Below, piece after piece: positions 14,675 through 23,460 of a stretch of 64,000 bases of DNA. The stretch is from Channallabes apus (Eukaryota > Chordata > Actinopteri > Siluriformes > Clariidae), in NCBI GenBank assembly GCA_030522415.1, contig CM060121.1, forward strand, positions 8,351,976-8,415,975. The letters run 5' to 3'. A program made the translations under genes and the position numbers. The notes under the pieces are model-generated. The model saw only the letters and a program-made list of their open reading frames with translations, was not told the DNA's origin and ran no database searches. Positions within the stretch are counted from its first letter, which is position 1. Every line of letters begins with the position of its first letter.

Positions 14675-15143
14675 CTGAGGTGTGCTGGAGAAGGTGAGGA
14701 ATGCTGGTAGAAACAGGTGTTCATCTGTGCTTCTTTTCACACTCGCTGTGTACGACACAGCATAACTGGATCCAGCTAAACACACACACACACACACACA
14801 CAAACAAACAGAACAACATAAAATTGTAAAATTGTGTGTGCAGTGTGTTCATGCTGCCAGTTTAGAGTGTGTGTGTGTGTGGGGGGGGGGGTGTATACCA
14901 GGCAGGGTTGCTATGTTGAAGGTTTGGTACTGTCTGTCCTGCACAGTCCCATTGGTCTGCAAGCTGATGATGTCAGAGACGGTGTCACGTATATGCAGTT
15001 GTGATAGTTCTGTTCCACCCTCAAGGTTTTTAACCACCAGAGAGACTCTAACCTGGGGAAACTTACTTCCTGTCACAACCTGTAACACGCAAACAAAAAG
15101 AGAGAGAATATCAGGCAAGAGATGAGATGAAGAGACAGAGGAC

Positions 15144-15180
<37 letters not shown>

Positions 15181-15493
15181 TACCTGAGCACATTTCTCAA
15201 ACTGGACAGGAAACTTTGATGACTCTGTGGCACGAGACCCCATCTGCAACAAGACGTAGATACAAATCATACAGAGATACACATCACTCTGACCTGCTGA
15301 TGAGAAACAGACGTCAAGCGGACAGGTCTCACCTGAGGCAGTGTGTGTCGTGCCCCTCTCTGATGGTTTTGCCTAAACACTGTCTCTCTCAGCTGGTCAA
15401 TTAGGACATACAGACTATGTCTCCAGGGGCCCTCAGGGACCGCTGAGCGAAGAGCAGCCTCCTCATTACTCCAACTTAAAAAGGAAGTACTCC
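964..15493 (-). CDS. evc2: EVC2 (limbin), EvC ciliary complex subunit 2; 5' end not located
   Basis: Single-pass ciliary protein that pairs with EVC at the EvC zone and relays Hedgehog signal from Smoothened. Exons, 5' to 3': 15493-15333, 15243-15184, 15079-14899, 14775-14675, 8343-8281, 8181-8050, 7951-7803, 7518-7302, 7198-7058, 4800-4625, 3823-3664, 3568-3398, 3284-3001, 2880-2709, 2634-2422, 2337-2141, 2031-1944, 1815-1676, 1384-964. All phases agree, giving 1,074 codons plus stop. The extracellular part ([20 protein letters not shown]) aligns with human limbin. The transmembrane segment ([20 protein letters not shown]) is in exon 8181-8050. Then comes [10 protein letters not shown] (human IDILSSEDP) and a long coiled-coil-rich tail ending in a basic [10 protein letters not shown] stretch. 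The human protein has about 1,308 residues, so the signal peptide and N-terminal exons are missing from this model. Exon 14675 appears to have a GC donor. Head to head with EVC. Confidence 0.95.
1627..1663. repeat. (GT)n microsatellite
   Basis: A pure GT dinucleotide tract just downstream (minus-strand sense) of the EVC2 exon ending at 1676. It lies in the last EVC2 intron. Confidence 0.9.
4845..4881 (+). repeat. Fragment of the CAGTGGAACCTCGG MITE family
   Basis: The bases around 4847 read CAGTGGAACCTCGGTTTACG, matching the terminal repeat of the intact copies at 23.2-23.9 and 28.3-28.9 kb. Only one end is recognisable here, in an EVC2 intron. Confidence 0.5.
5281..5660 (-). repeat. SINE-like retroposon, full length, with 12-bp target-site duplication
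   Basis: In minus-strand sense it starts with GGCGGCGCGGTGGTGTAGTGG, continues through a GGTTCGATTCCC-like Pol III B-box region, and ends ATAGAAAATGAATGAATGAA. It is bounded by a perfect 12-bp direct repeat, CACTTAAATTCA, at 5269-5280 and 5661-5672, which marks retroposition. Related copies lie at 6.6, 31.2, 32.6, 32.9, 45.3, 46.1 and 50.3 kb. From memory it resembles the catfish Mermaid SINE; the family name is not verified. Confidence 0.85.
5750..6920 (+). mobile_element. Decayed Tc1-like DNA transposon, interrupted by a SINE
   Basis: The plus strand encodes broken transposase pieces typical of fish Tc1 elements. A helix-turn-helix region ([23 protein letters not shown]) lies around 6,000-6,130. 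A central block ([21 protein letters not shown]) lies around 6,290-6,370, and the [15 protein letters not shown] motif around 6,525-6,575. Frameshifts and stops separate them and a homopolymer A run interrupts one. A truncated SINE (6575-6720) splits it after GPGQLA. The 3' end reads TTTTTACAGCACTGTA, which resembles the end of the relic near 51.2 kb. It is not functional. Confidence 0.75.
6575..6720 (+). repeat. 5'-truncated SINE-like retroposon nested in the Tc1 relic
   Basis: Contains only the 3' part of the SINE family, from GCCCTGCGATGGATTGGCACC to the GAATGAATGA tail. The host sequence ACAACTTGCCAT occurs immediately before (about 6564-6574) and after (6721-6732), giving a clear target-site duplication. 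The truncation plus duplication indicates LINE-type target-primed insertion. Confidence 0.85.
8385..8605. repeat. Purine-rich simple repeats (GA)n, (GACA)n, (GAAA)n
   Basis: Successive AG-rich runs are followed by GACA and GAAA tetranucleotide tracts, within the long EVC2 intron between exons 14675 and 8343. Confidence 0.9.
8630..8762. repeat. Left part of a MITE split by a gypsy insertion
   Basis: Sequence with ACTCAAGTACTAAGTAACTG character matches the type seen at 13,604-13,735 and 27,985-28,335 (CTACTCAAGTAAAAGTA and similar). The gypsy element lies between the two pieces, suggesting it landed in a pre-existing copy of this teleost repeat. Confidence 0.5.
8883..13598 (+). mobile_element. 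Degenerate Ty3/gypsy chromovirus-type LTR retrotransposon
   Basis: A probable 5' LTR runs from TGTAACATCTGG (8883) to about 9303, with a TATA-like box (9033-9040) and AATAAA (9249-9254). Gag is broken: the frame changes near a C run at about 9522 and an in-frame TAG is at 9640-9642. A CCHC knuckle ([14 protein letters not shown]) is near 10,127. The protease motif DSGA is near 10,403. Reverse transcriptase has YLDDILIYS near 11,352. RNase H, an HHCC/DDE integrase and a C-terminal chromodomain ([17 protein letters not shown]) follow. Pol is split by a frameshift in a T run at 11,017-11,026. No env and no 3' LTR are visible, since sequence just after the chromodomain belongs to another repeat. 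It cannot encode intact Gag or Pol. It sits in an EVC2 intron. Confidence 0.93.
13604..13735. repeat. Right part of the MITE flanking the gypsy element
   Basis: Contains CTACTCAAGTAAAAGTAAAA and TAACTCGTTACTACCCCC, characteristic of the teleost repeat whose other part is at 8,630-8,762. Confidence 0.5.
13941..14512. mobile_element. Non-autonomous hAT-like MITE with CAGTGTTGGG termini
   Basis: Begins CAGTGTTGGG and ends CCCAACACTG, with abundant GTAACG/CGTTAC motifs inside. No transposase frame is present. The 8-bp flanks (AAAGTCAG and GACGTCAG) match at six of eight positions, compatible with a decayed hAT-style duplication. It lies in an EVC2 intron. Confidence 0.7.
14640..14673. repeat. 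(GT)n microsatellite abutting an EVC2 splice donor
   Basis: The tract begins immediately after the minus-strand exon end at 14675. In transcript sense the intron therefore starts GCACACAC rather than GT. Confidence 0.9.
15149..15176. repeat. (GA)n microsatellite in an EVC2 intron
   Basis: AG dinucleotide run a few bases from the EVC2 exon ending at 15184 (minus strand). Confidence 0.85.
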
Positions 15494-16435
15494 CTGTGGT
15501 TAAAGATAAACAGAATTCCTCTCTCTTTCATGCATAAAATCTCAAGTGCACTATGAAGAATTTCATATCAAGGTGTTTAGATTCTAACAATTATTAAAAC
15601 CATCATTAATGCAGAGTCAATGCAGCTGATTTATTAATCATTTATTAAAGTTGTGTACATGTTTTCATGGTTCCCACTATACTAAAGCTTTCTGCTGGTA
15701 ACACTGTCGACGTGAAGAGCACTGTAAATAATTATATGGTAAAAAAGCACCTCTTAATAGCAGGCTCCTTGCTAGGCAAAGGATAAGCAGTATAGAAAAT
15801 GAATGAATGTTGCAGTTGAATGGTGTATTTTACCTGCATTAAGTTCCGAACGCTTATGTTGATTCCTCCAATCAAATCCAACGAATCTCTACATAAAACA
15901 GGAAAACACAAGAGTGAACACTTATTAAGGCATGGGGAAAGAGACTATCTTGTGGCCATGACTTATAGGGCGTGGGAACATAATAGTACAGTATGTGGCA
16001 AAATATACAGTAGTGAAACTCACACATCTCGAATGAGCATGTGCGTTTGTCAAATCATCTCCTTTCGCAAACGTTTGCAGCAACCTCTGTTCTGGGATAT
16101 GTTTGAGAATCTGCATGAACGATATGAACATTGTCTACAGCGAGGCCGTGCACACACACTTCGAACACTTACAGTACATACTGTGGTAAATCAACATGCT
16201 AATAGTGTGAATGTTTCTTTCAGAAGAAATAAACTCACAGATAACAACACGGTAGTATTGTTGCTTCTTTTCATTTCAATACTATATCTTTTGGCACCTA
16301 CTGTATAATGAATGGTCATGAGATACTATGATGTGGTCACAAATAAATAACCTCATAGCATTTAGCCTCTTGTAAACCACAAACAAATTTCAATTGATTT
16401 CATTTATAACTGTTAGGATAGATGGACAATTACCT
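15494..16435. other. EVC2 upstream intron sequence
   Basis: A 55-base minus-strand segment at 15892-15838 is flanked by AG and GT and stays open in two frames, but it has no convincing similarity to limbin. Otherwise nothing is recognised, although EVC2 N-terminal exons would be expected between here and 19.4 kb. Confidence 0.3.
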
Positions 16436-17022
16436 TTTGGCGCTTTTCCACTGCATAGTACGACACGACACGGTTCAGTTCAGCTAACTTTAGGGGGGTT
16501 TTCCACTGGGAACAGTACCTGGTACCTGGTCCTTTTTTTTAGTACCACCTCAGCCGAGGTTCCAAGCGTGCCGAACCGTTACCAAAACGTGACGTGTAAA
16601 CTCTGCTGGTCACTGATTGGCCGGAGAAAATCGTCATTACTGCTTCACTGAACTTGCGACACGAGACACAACAGAACCGCTATATTTAGAACAGCCAGAG
16701 AAGGATCGGACGCACCTTTATGTATTAATCAAAAATTTTCTTTGGCTGCCATCAGCCTCTTTTGAAACAAACTCGTTCGTCACGCTGTTAAAAACATCCA
16801 CATGCCGAGAATGAAGAACACCATGCCGTCGATATGCTCCATTGTTGTGTGTTTGTTTGTGGCGCGTTTACGATGATGTCATGGCAGTAGTGGCGCCGCA
16901 ACTATAAAGACACGTGAATAATCCCGCCCACTCTAAAGCGTTACTAAACTGGAAGCGCAAACCGAGCCAAACTGAGCCGAACCGAAGTGAGCTGTACTGA
17001 ACCGTGCTGTGCCATTTATTTA
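16436..17022. repeat. Non-autonomous DNA repeat with inverted termini
   Basis: The left end reads GGCGCTTTTCCACTGCATAG and continues with CGACACGGTTCAGTTCAG. The right end carries GGAAGCGCAAACCGAGCC and CTGAACCGTGCTGTGCC, largely the reverse complement. No transposase frame is seen. It matches the fragment at 1-101. Confidence 0.6.
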
Positions 17023-17412
17023 CTCACAGTCCCACTCTATAACTGCATGCATAATACCATTTTATTTCCATGCCATAGTGGCCACAAAATAGTATCTCGT
17101 CCCCACACCTTAGTATATCCCAGCCGCAATATAGTACTCGCCCCACCGCCTTAGTAAGGAGTGGCCACAACATAGCATCTACTTCCCACAACATAGTATA
17201 CGAATCCCACACCTTAGTAGGTAGTGGCCACAACATAGTACCCATGCCTTAGTAAGTCAAGGCCACAACATTGTATCTCGTTCCCATTCCTTACTAAGTG
17301 GTGATTACAACATAGTATCTCTTTCCCACACCTTACTAAGTAGAGACACAACATAGTATCTCGTCCCCACTCCTTAGTAAGTAGTGATTACAACATAGTA
17401 TTCTGTTCCCAC

Positions 17413-18751
17413 TAGGGATGCTCAATTCGATTAATTTTCCCAACCGACAACCGCCGTTCGTTATCCGAACGTTAACCGTTAACTGACCCGATTAGAATAT
17501 TAAATTAGAATTAAATGAAAATAGAACAGAGGAGTGTCTGATTAAATATACAAACATTTTTTTTTCAGTTTTTATTTTAACATGTGCGAACAACAGCACA
17601 CAGAACATATCAAGAACAGAATCTGGATTCACAAATCGTCAAATTTTCATGCACCTGCAGCGTTTCCAACAACAGAGAAAAACAAAGTACTATAAATAAA
17701 AAGAATAAAATAAATAGGCCTGCACTAAATATTTTTTACTTAAATAACAAACTAAGATAACAAAACGAAAACACGCTGAAATACCTTTAAAGCTTGCCTC
17801 AAGTAGGCAAATTTATTCATACATTGGCTACTAAGTTTTTTCGGTAAAAAAAAATAGCTGGCCAGCCTCAAACCACAAACGGTCTAGTTTTTATAAAATA
17901 AAAAAAAGTAACATATTTAGTATAGTCTGGAGCGCAACCTAAACACCCGTGGCAGAAAACACCCTCTCAGATGGCACAGATGTCCCAGGAATGCAGCGAT
18001 AACGCCACGCTAAAATGGCCAGTCTCGGGAAGCGCTGTTCATTTTCTTTCCACCAGTCTAGAGCATGAATATCCAAAGAGGACGGATTGTCTCTCATATA
18101 AATGTCCACCTCTGCTCCATAATCAGGTGACTTCTTTTCTCTCGCTTCCTTTTTGCTTGCCAGGCAAAATACATGATAACGCCCCATGAGTTAACAAATA
18201 GCGTATCTGTATATTTATGCCGCAAAACTTTATACTGCTACTACTACTACTACTACTACTAATAATAATAATAATAATAATTAGAGAGCGAAAATTCCTG
18301 AAGAAATTTTAAGTGTGCCTATGCCGCTGCCATGTCACGTCTAATGTGTGCGGCATCATAGACGGAACTACTGTATGATGTCATAACTGATGCTGGTCTC
18401 AAAGTCTGGTGTATGAGACATTTTGGGGTGGTTTTCGGGGATCTGTGGGAAAACCGTGCGACGAATCCCCACTAAAAGTGATAGCACACCATTCCCGATC
18501 GAGCCGCATGAAACGGTGTAACATACGTGAGGGTCGTCTCAAAGCTGCAGAGCGAGAAACGGTCCAAAGTTTTAGGCGGAAGAATAATAAATGGATTTCA
18601 GGGGCATTTCTGGGGCAATTCATGGATTACTGCGTAAGTAAGTAGGCACACTTACTTAAAAAATATATTTAAAAAAACATTTTAAACCGTTTAACCATAA
18701 TAATCGGTCAAAATTCATTCTTTCGGTTAACGGTTAATATGAGCATCCCTA
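17413..18751 (-). mobile_element. hAT-family DNA transposon, internally decayed, with perfect 8-bp TSD
   Basis: The termini are inverted repeats, TAGGGATGCTCA (left) and TGAGCATCCCTA (right). The flanking 8-bp duplication GTTCCCAC is perfect (17405-17412 and 18752-18759). A minus-strand frame at 17939-18187 encodes the hAT C-terminal dimerisation region: LDWWKENEQRFPRLAILAWR followed by IPGTSVPSERVFSATG, as in ZBED-like transposases. The rest of the transposase is not readable, so this copy is probably an internally deleted non-autonomous one. It sits in the minisatellite. Confidence 0.92.
18236..18281. repeat. (CTA)n/(TAA)n trinucleotide repeats inside the hAT element
   Basis: Runs of ACT/CTA units are followed by AAT units, within the hAT element. 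Confidence 0.85.
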
Positions 18752-19329
18752 GTTCCCACACCTTACTAAGTAGAGCCATAACATAGTATCTTGTTTCCAC
18801 ATCTTAGTAAGTAGTGGCCACAACACAAAAAGCGTGTGTTGTTATCTAGTTCCCACAACATAGTATACATTTCCCACACCTTAGTAGGTAGTGGCCACAA
18901 CATAGTACCCATGGCTTATTAAGTCAAGGCCACAACATTGTATCTGGTTCCCACACTTTAGTGGATACAAACTAGGTATCTCCCCACACCTTACAACAAG
19001 TAGTGATTACAACATAGTATCTCATTTTCCCAGCTTACTAGGTAGAGCCATAAGATATTATCTTGTTCCCACATCTTAGTAAGTCGTGGCCACAACATAG
19101 TATCTTGTTCCCAAGTCGTGTCCACAGACTATTTTCCCCCAATGTTTCCAGAGGATGTAAAAGTATCTAAGCATCAGGAACAGGGTCATTGTTCGTTTAA
19201 GTCTTAATATCCAGATTAACTTAAAGTGGACTTGAGAATGGGTTTTAGTACTACAGTCATGAAAAAATGGAGATGAAAATTAACACCTTCACTAATAAAA
19301 TTTGTGTTTATCATGTAAAAACCACCATC

Positions 19330-19920
19330 ACATCAGACGAACACGCATGCATGTTACCACATCCCGAAGCGCGCATGCGCTACCTGACTCACGGTGTTGA
19401 ACATGCCATTACCCTCCTTCACGCGCGCGCTGCGGCGGCGGCGGTGAGCGGCTCGCGCTGAACACAGTAGGGCGGACGCGCAGCACAAAAAGAAGCTCGC
19501 GCGACACCAAAGCATTTAACATCCAGGACAAAAAAACAAATGTATCATAAATCACGCAAAATTCGTTTTTTTTTCTAGCTACATTGACATTTTAAATATA
19601 AATGGTAGTAATAATAAAAAGAACTAAACGTAAGAATTCTGTAGAGTTTAACCGCATTTCCGCTTTTCCTGTAACATGTTTAGTTTTTGGAAAGAAAAAA
19701 AAAGAGGTGGAGTCTGGTACTTTCAGCTATCCCAAAACTCCAAACTTTAGGAATTCTGACTCCGCCTCTCTGAATCCTATTGGCTAATCTGCGAGAAGGA
19801 ACAATCCTATTGGACGAAAGTGGATTCTGTTTTTTTGGAAGAAAAGAGGAGTCATCCCAAATCCGTGTGCGCGCGATGGTTTTGGTTTACTGATCTCACA
19901 CACACACACACACACACACA
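19330..19920. promoter_or_regulatory. Probable bidirectional EVC/EVC2 promoter
   Basis: CpG-rich DNA between the two divergent genes. A perfect NRF-1-type palindrome, GCGCATGCGC, lies at 19371-19380, and a CGCGCGCTGCGGCGGCGGCGG stretch at about 19,422-19,442. On the plus side a GTAAGT donor at 19921 follows a CA run, suggesting a 5' non-coding EVC exon. On the minus side a GTGAGT donor lies at 19392. Sharing by both genes is inferred from position and from the known head-to-head EVC/EVC2 arrangement. Confidence 0.6.
19855..19920 (+). other. Candidate 5' non-coding exon of EVC
   Basis: The segment ends in a CA run followed directly by the donor GTAAGT at 19921. The first coding exon has an acceptor-like TGTGTGTAG just before its ATG, so an upstream leader exon is expected. 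A short upstream frame (ATG at 19875, five codons, then stop) lies in it. The start is approximate. Confidence 0.45.
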
Positions 19921-20489
19921 GTAAGTATGCTGCGAATGTGTAACACATGTTTACGTGTTGTAGGTTAAATATTTATATGCAATTTCTGAAAAAGTGTTGT
20001 TTTCCAGAGCAAACTTTATGCGCATGTGCAGAGCGCCATTTTAAACATCAAAGACCCGTTACAAAGTTACCATAGCAACGAAAGCTCGGCGAGTCGAATA
20101 TGAGAAGAGTCATCTTTGTTTTACAATTTTTTTTATCTGTTAAAGGAAAGTTCCAGCGTAAAGTACATTAAATGTGTTCATACTGTAATATATGCTGTTT
20201 ATTGGTGCTAATATTTTGGTTAGTGGTGTTAAAGGATTTAGGAAAGTTTATGGTTGTGTTGTCACAGAAGGGCATTGCTGTAATTGGTCATTGGGAGCAA
20301 TACTGATCACTGAGAAGTCTGTATGTAGTGGTGGTGTGTGATGGTTACAGATTGTTGTTGTGTGTGTTACAGTCTAGCTTTAACTAGTGCTTCGTGATTT
20401 TCTTCCATACTGTATGGTCAGTGATTGGTCATTGGGGATCACTAATTGGTCTTTTTCTCAACAATACACACTTTAACTGACCTCATTTA

Positions 20490-21150
20490 AAAAGGACTGC
20501 CTTTTGCTTTGATTACAGTCGTGGCACTGTTTTGATAAACTAATGCAATGTCACATTTCATAACATTGCTAAACCACTTCATCTGCTTCTCTTCTTATAC
20601 TGACATCACCCTGGAACAGGGCAAATATGGGTTCATCATCATTTCTTTTCCTTATGGCTACACAGCTGTTTATTCCCAATCCTTTGAGTTTTCTTCGCAT
20701 TGAGCGTGTGGAAATGCTCTTACTTTCACTATTAAACATAACCGTGAGTTCTACTGTTGTTTTATTTTTTACATGATTCGATGTCATTAATGATTAGGTG
20801 ATCTTCCATCAGACTCATTCAGGATGTTTTTCTGACCACATTTCTTCCTCGAAGGTAATGTTGTACCACTATTCTTTCAGGTTTTAATAATTTTAGTAGT
20901 TTCAGCCCTCTCTGTAGTTGATTTCATTTCTTGATGTAGGCCAATAATTTGACCCTTCTGAAATAGAGTAATATCTTTGCCACAACCACAGGATATGACT
21001 TCTGACATAGTTGTTTAAGAAATGGGAAGTTTGCATAAGTTGGCAACATTGGTTACAATGGTATTTAAACAGAAGAAAAATGTAATCTGTCTCAAACATG
21101 AGCTAGTTATGTTTTTGGTACGGTTTACTAAAATACATAGTATGGTGCTA
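20490..21150 (-). mobile_element. Decayed Tc1-like transposon fragment
   Basis: The minus strand encodes NSESKSISTRSMRRKLKGLG and then SCVAIRKRN around 20,640-20,740, a block typical of fish Tc1 transposases. The rest is broken by stops. It lies in the EVC 5' intron. Confidence 0.65.
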
Positions 21151-21307
21151 CCATTTACCATCCCTGCTATAGATCATGGACCTCATTATTTATTTCATTT
21201 CAGTAAAAAAAAATGAACACTGCCTTTATTGTTTAATTGCTTCATCTGACTTTTGTCCTGTTTTACAGAAAATGTATCTTGGAGTAAAATGTGTTTGTGT
21301 GTGTAGG

Positions 21308-22988
21308 ATGGAGTGCTCGGGCGATGTGCTGCTTCGCCAAGCAGATTGTGTGTCTCTGCACTCAGGAGTGTTGTTGGGAAGTGTGTGTTCAGGACTGCTA
21401 CTGGGAATGATCGCCGCCATACTTGTACACACACTGCTTTTCAAACCCTACTGTCTGTCTGCAAAGGTCTCTCACATACACATCATTTTTGTGCTAGGAA
21501 TTTAATTCATGGGGAAAGTGTATGATGATGGTGTTGACAGACGTTAGTTCTGCAATCCTGTTCTGTGTGTAGAAGCAAAAAATGTTGACGTTAACTGGCT
21601 TACAAAATAAAGTTTAAATGTATCATTTTATGAAACTCATTTATCAAATCAAATAAAAAATATTGAACACTTTTCCTATAAGAATGTTCCAATACTGTAG
21701 AAGAAACTATTACTAGACTGGAATTCTCCCACATTAGAATGGCGTTTTTAATAAAATAGTGTGTTTAAATTTTCCTGTGAATTAAAGTTTGCATCCTGTG
21801 TAGTCTAAAGGTGACCCGTGGAGCCTTATTGATGAGGACGAGAGAGACGATGAAACCGAGCAGGATGTCGTGGTGGGAAGGAAGACAGAGGCTGCTGAAA
21901 CAGTTTGTACACACAGACACCTACACATACAGCTTCTGTACAAATAGAACATTGTTACATTTGAATATTGCCTTCATCATTTTTCTCTCTGCTTGTCTTT
22001 CAGGTGAGCCGCACAGGCAGCCCTGTGATCAATGACGTCAGTGCGTTTGCGCTGAAGGCGCGGGTGGTCTATCCTATTAATCAGAGATACAGAGTAAGAT
22101 CAGAGAATTAATTTTTTTTTTTTTATGATCTAATCCTCTGAAACTTTTATTAATTTGCTCTTTAAGGAACACTGAATGGATTACAGAGTTTAAATTACAG
22201 AGAATATTATCTTGTTAAATTGATACGATTATAGATTTGTCCAGAAGCTGTTGTTCAGCTTGTTAGCAATATTATATATACTCTTCATAAAAATTAGCTG
22301 AGAACAGGATTGCTCCCCAGGCTTCCATGCATATTTGCATTAAGCAACAGTTGATCCAGTGATCAAAATACGAGAAGCATTCAAAGCAAACCAGGACTTG
22401 TGATGAAATTTCTTGAGTGAAATGTCAATTAAAAAGATTGACATTCACAGACTTAAAGCGTACGGTTCATTTCAATGATAAAAACATTGTAAACAAGCCT
22501 GTGCCATTTTAGTCGATGTGGTTTTCCTGTTTAAACATTTATCTCAGTAACGATGATAAAAAATGTATCAATAAAGCTAATCTACATGTCTTGTATGCAT
22601 TATGTGATTGTTAGCCTTTAGCAGATGGAGCCTCGGATCCCTCACCCCATGACTCCGCCTCCTCGTCTTCCGATTGGCCCGGCGAGAGTGGAGACGAGGA
22701 CGAGAGCGTTTCATCTAGTCCCAGCCACAAAAGACATACGTTCAGGAGAGCCCAACACTATGTACACGCACTGTCCTACCCTGAGTGAGTACACAACACG
22801 GCTGGACAATGTAACTATATACAGTCAATATTATGATCAATTAATAATCATTGTGCTTTTCGGAAATATTGTGAGATACCTTTTCCTTGTCTTATTAGGA
22901 ATCAGCAATTTTTTGTTCAACTTTGTAGTTTTTGTACATTTTCAACATATAGTATTTTCTAAAATTCCTTTAACTTTTACAAATACAA

Positions 22989-23036
<48 letters not shown>

Positions 23037-23395
23037 TATTGTGTTTGCAAACACGAAGAAGAAATCTATTGTTATACACATTTAATAAAGTGATCACACA
23101 TACGTGTATATATGTGTATATGTGTATATATATACATATATACACACACATACACCGTGGAACCTTGGATTACGAGCATAATTTGTTAAGTAATCCAAAT
23201 TGAATTTTTTCATAAGAAATAATGGAAACACAAATTATTTGTTCCACAGCCCAAAAAAAAATACATAATTAACACAAAATATTAAGTAGAAATAAAGCAA
23301 ATTAACCTGCACTTTACCTTTCAAAAGAATATCGACAGAGCAGTGTTTCTGTGTTGAGCAGAGAGAAAGAGTGTGTGTGAAGGCGAATGTAGGAG

Positions 23396-23460
<65 letters not shown>

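Larger units (their letters stand above)
17040..19125. repeat. Minisatellite of about 40 bp, interrupted by a hAT element
   Basis: A tandem array of imperfect units containing CACAACATAGTATCTCGTTCCCAC and CCTTAGTAAGTAGTGGC spans 17,040-17,412 and resumes at 18,752-19,125. Units vary by substitutions and small indels. The array lies in EVC2 5' intronic DNA. It is not a CRISPR array: there are no unique spacers. Confidence 0.85.

Noticed and set aside
15820..16308. 162-codon plus-strand frame in EVC2 intronic DNA
   Set aside because: No recognisable domain and biased by simple sequence. The minus-strand counterpart (15925-16131) shows no similarity to limbin either.
17040..19125. CRISPR-like array
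   Set aside because: Repeats are contiguous and imperfect with no unique spacers, and the genome is vertebrate; it is a minisatellite.
22625..23203. 192-codon frame beginning MEPRIPHPM
   Set aside because: Wrong frame over the real EVC exon 22615-22784, then runs on through intron and an AT microsatellite.
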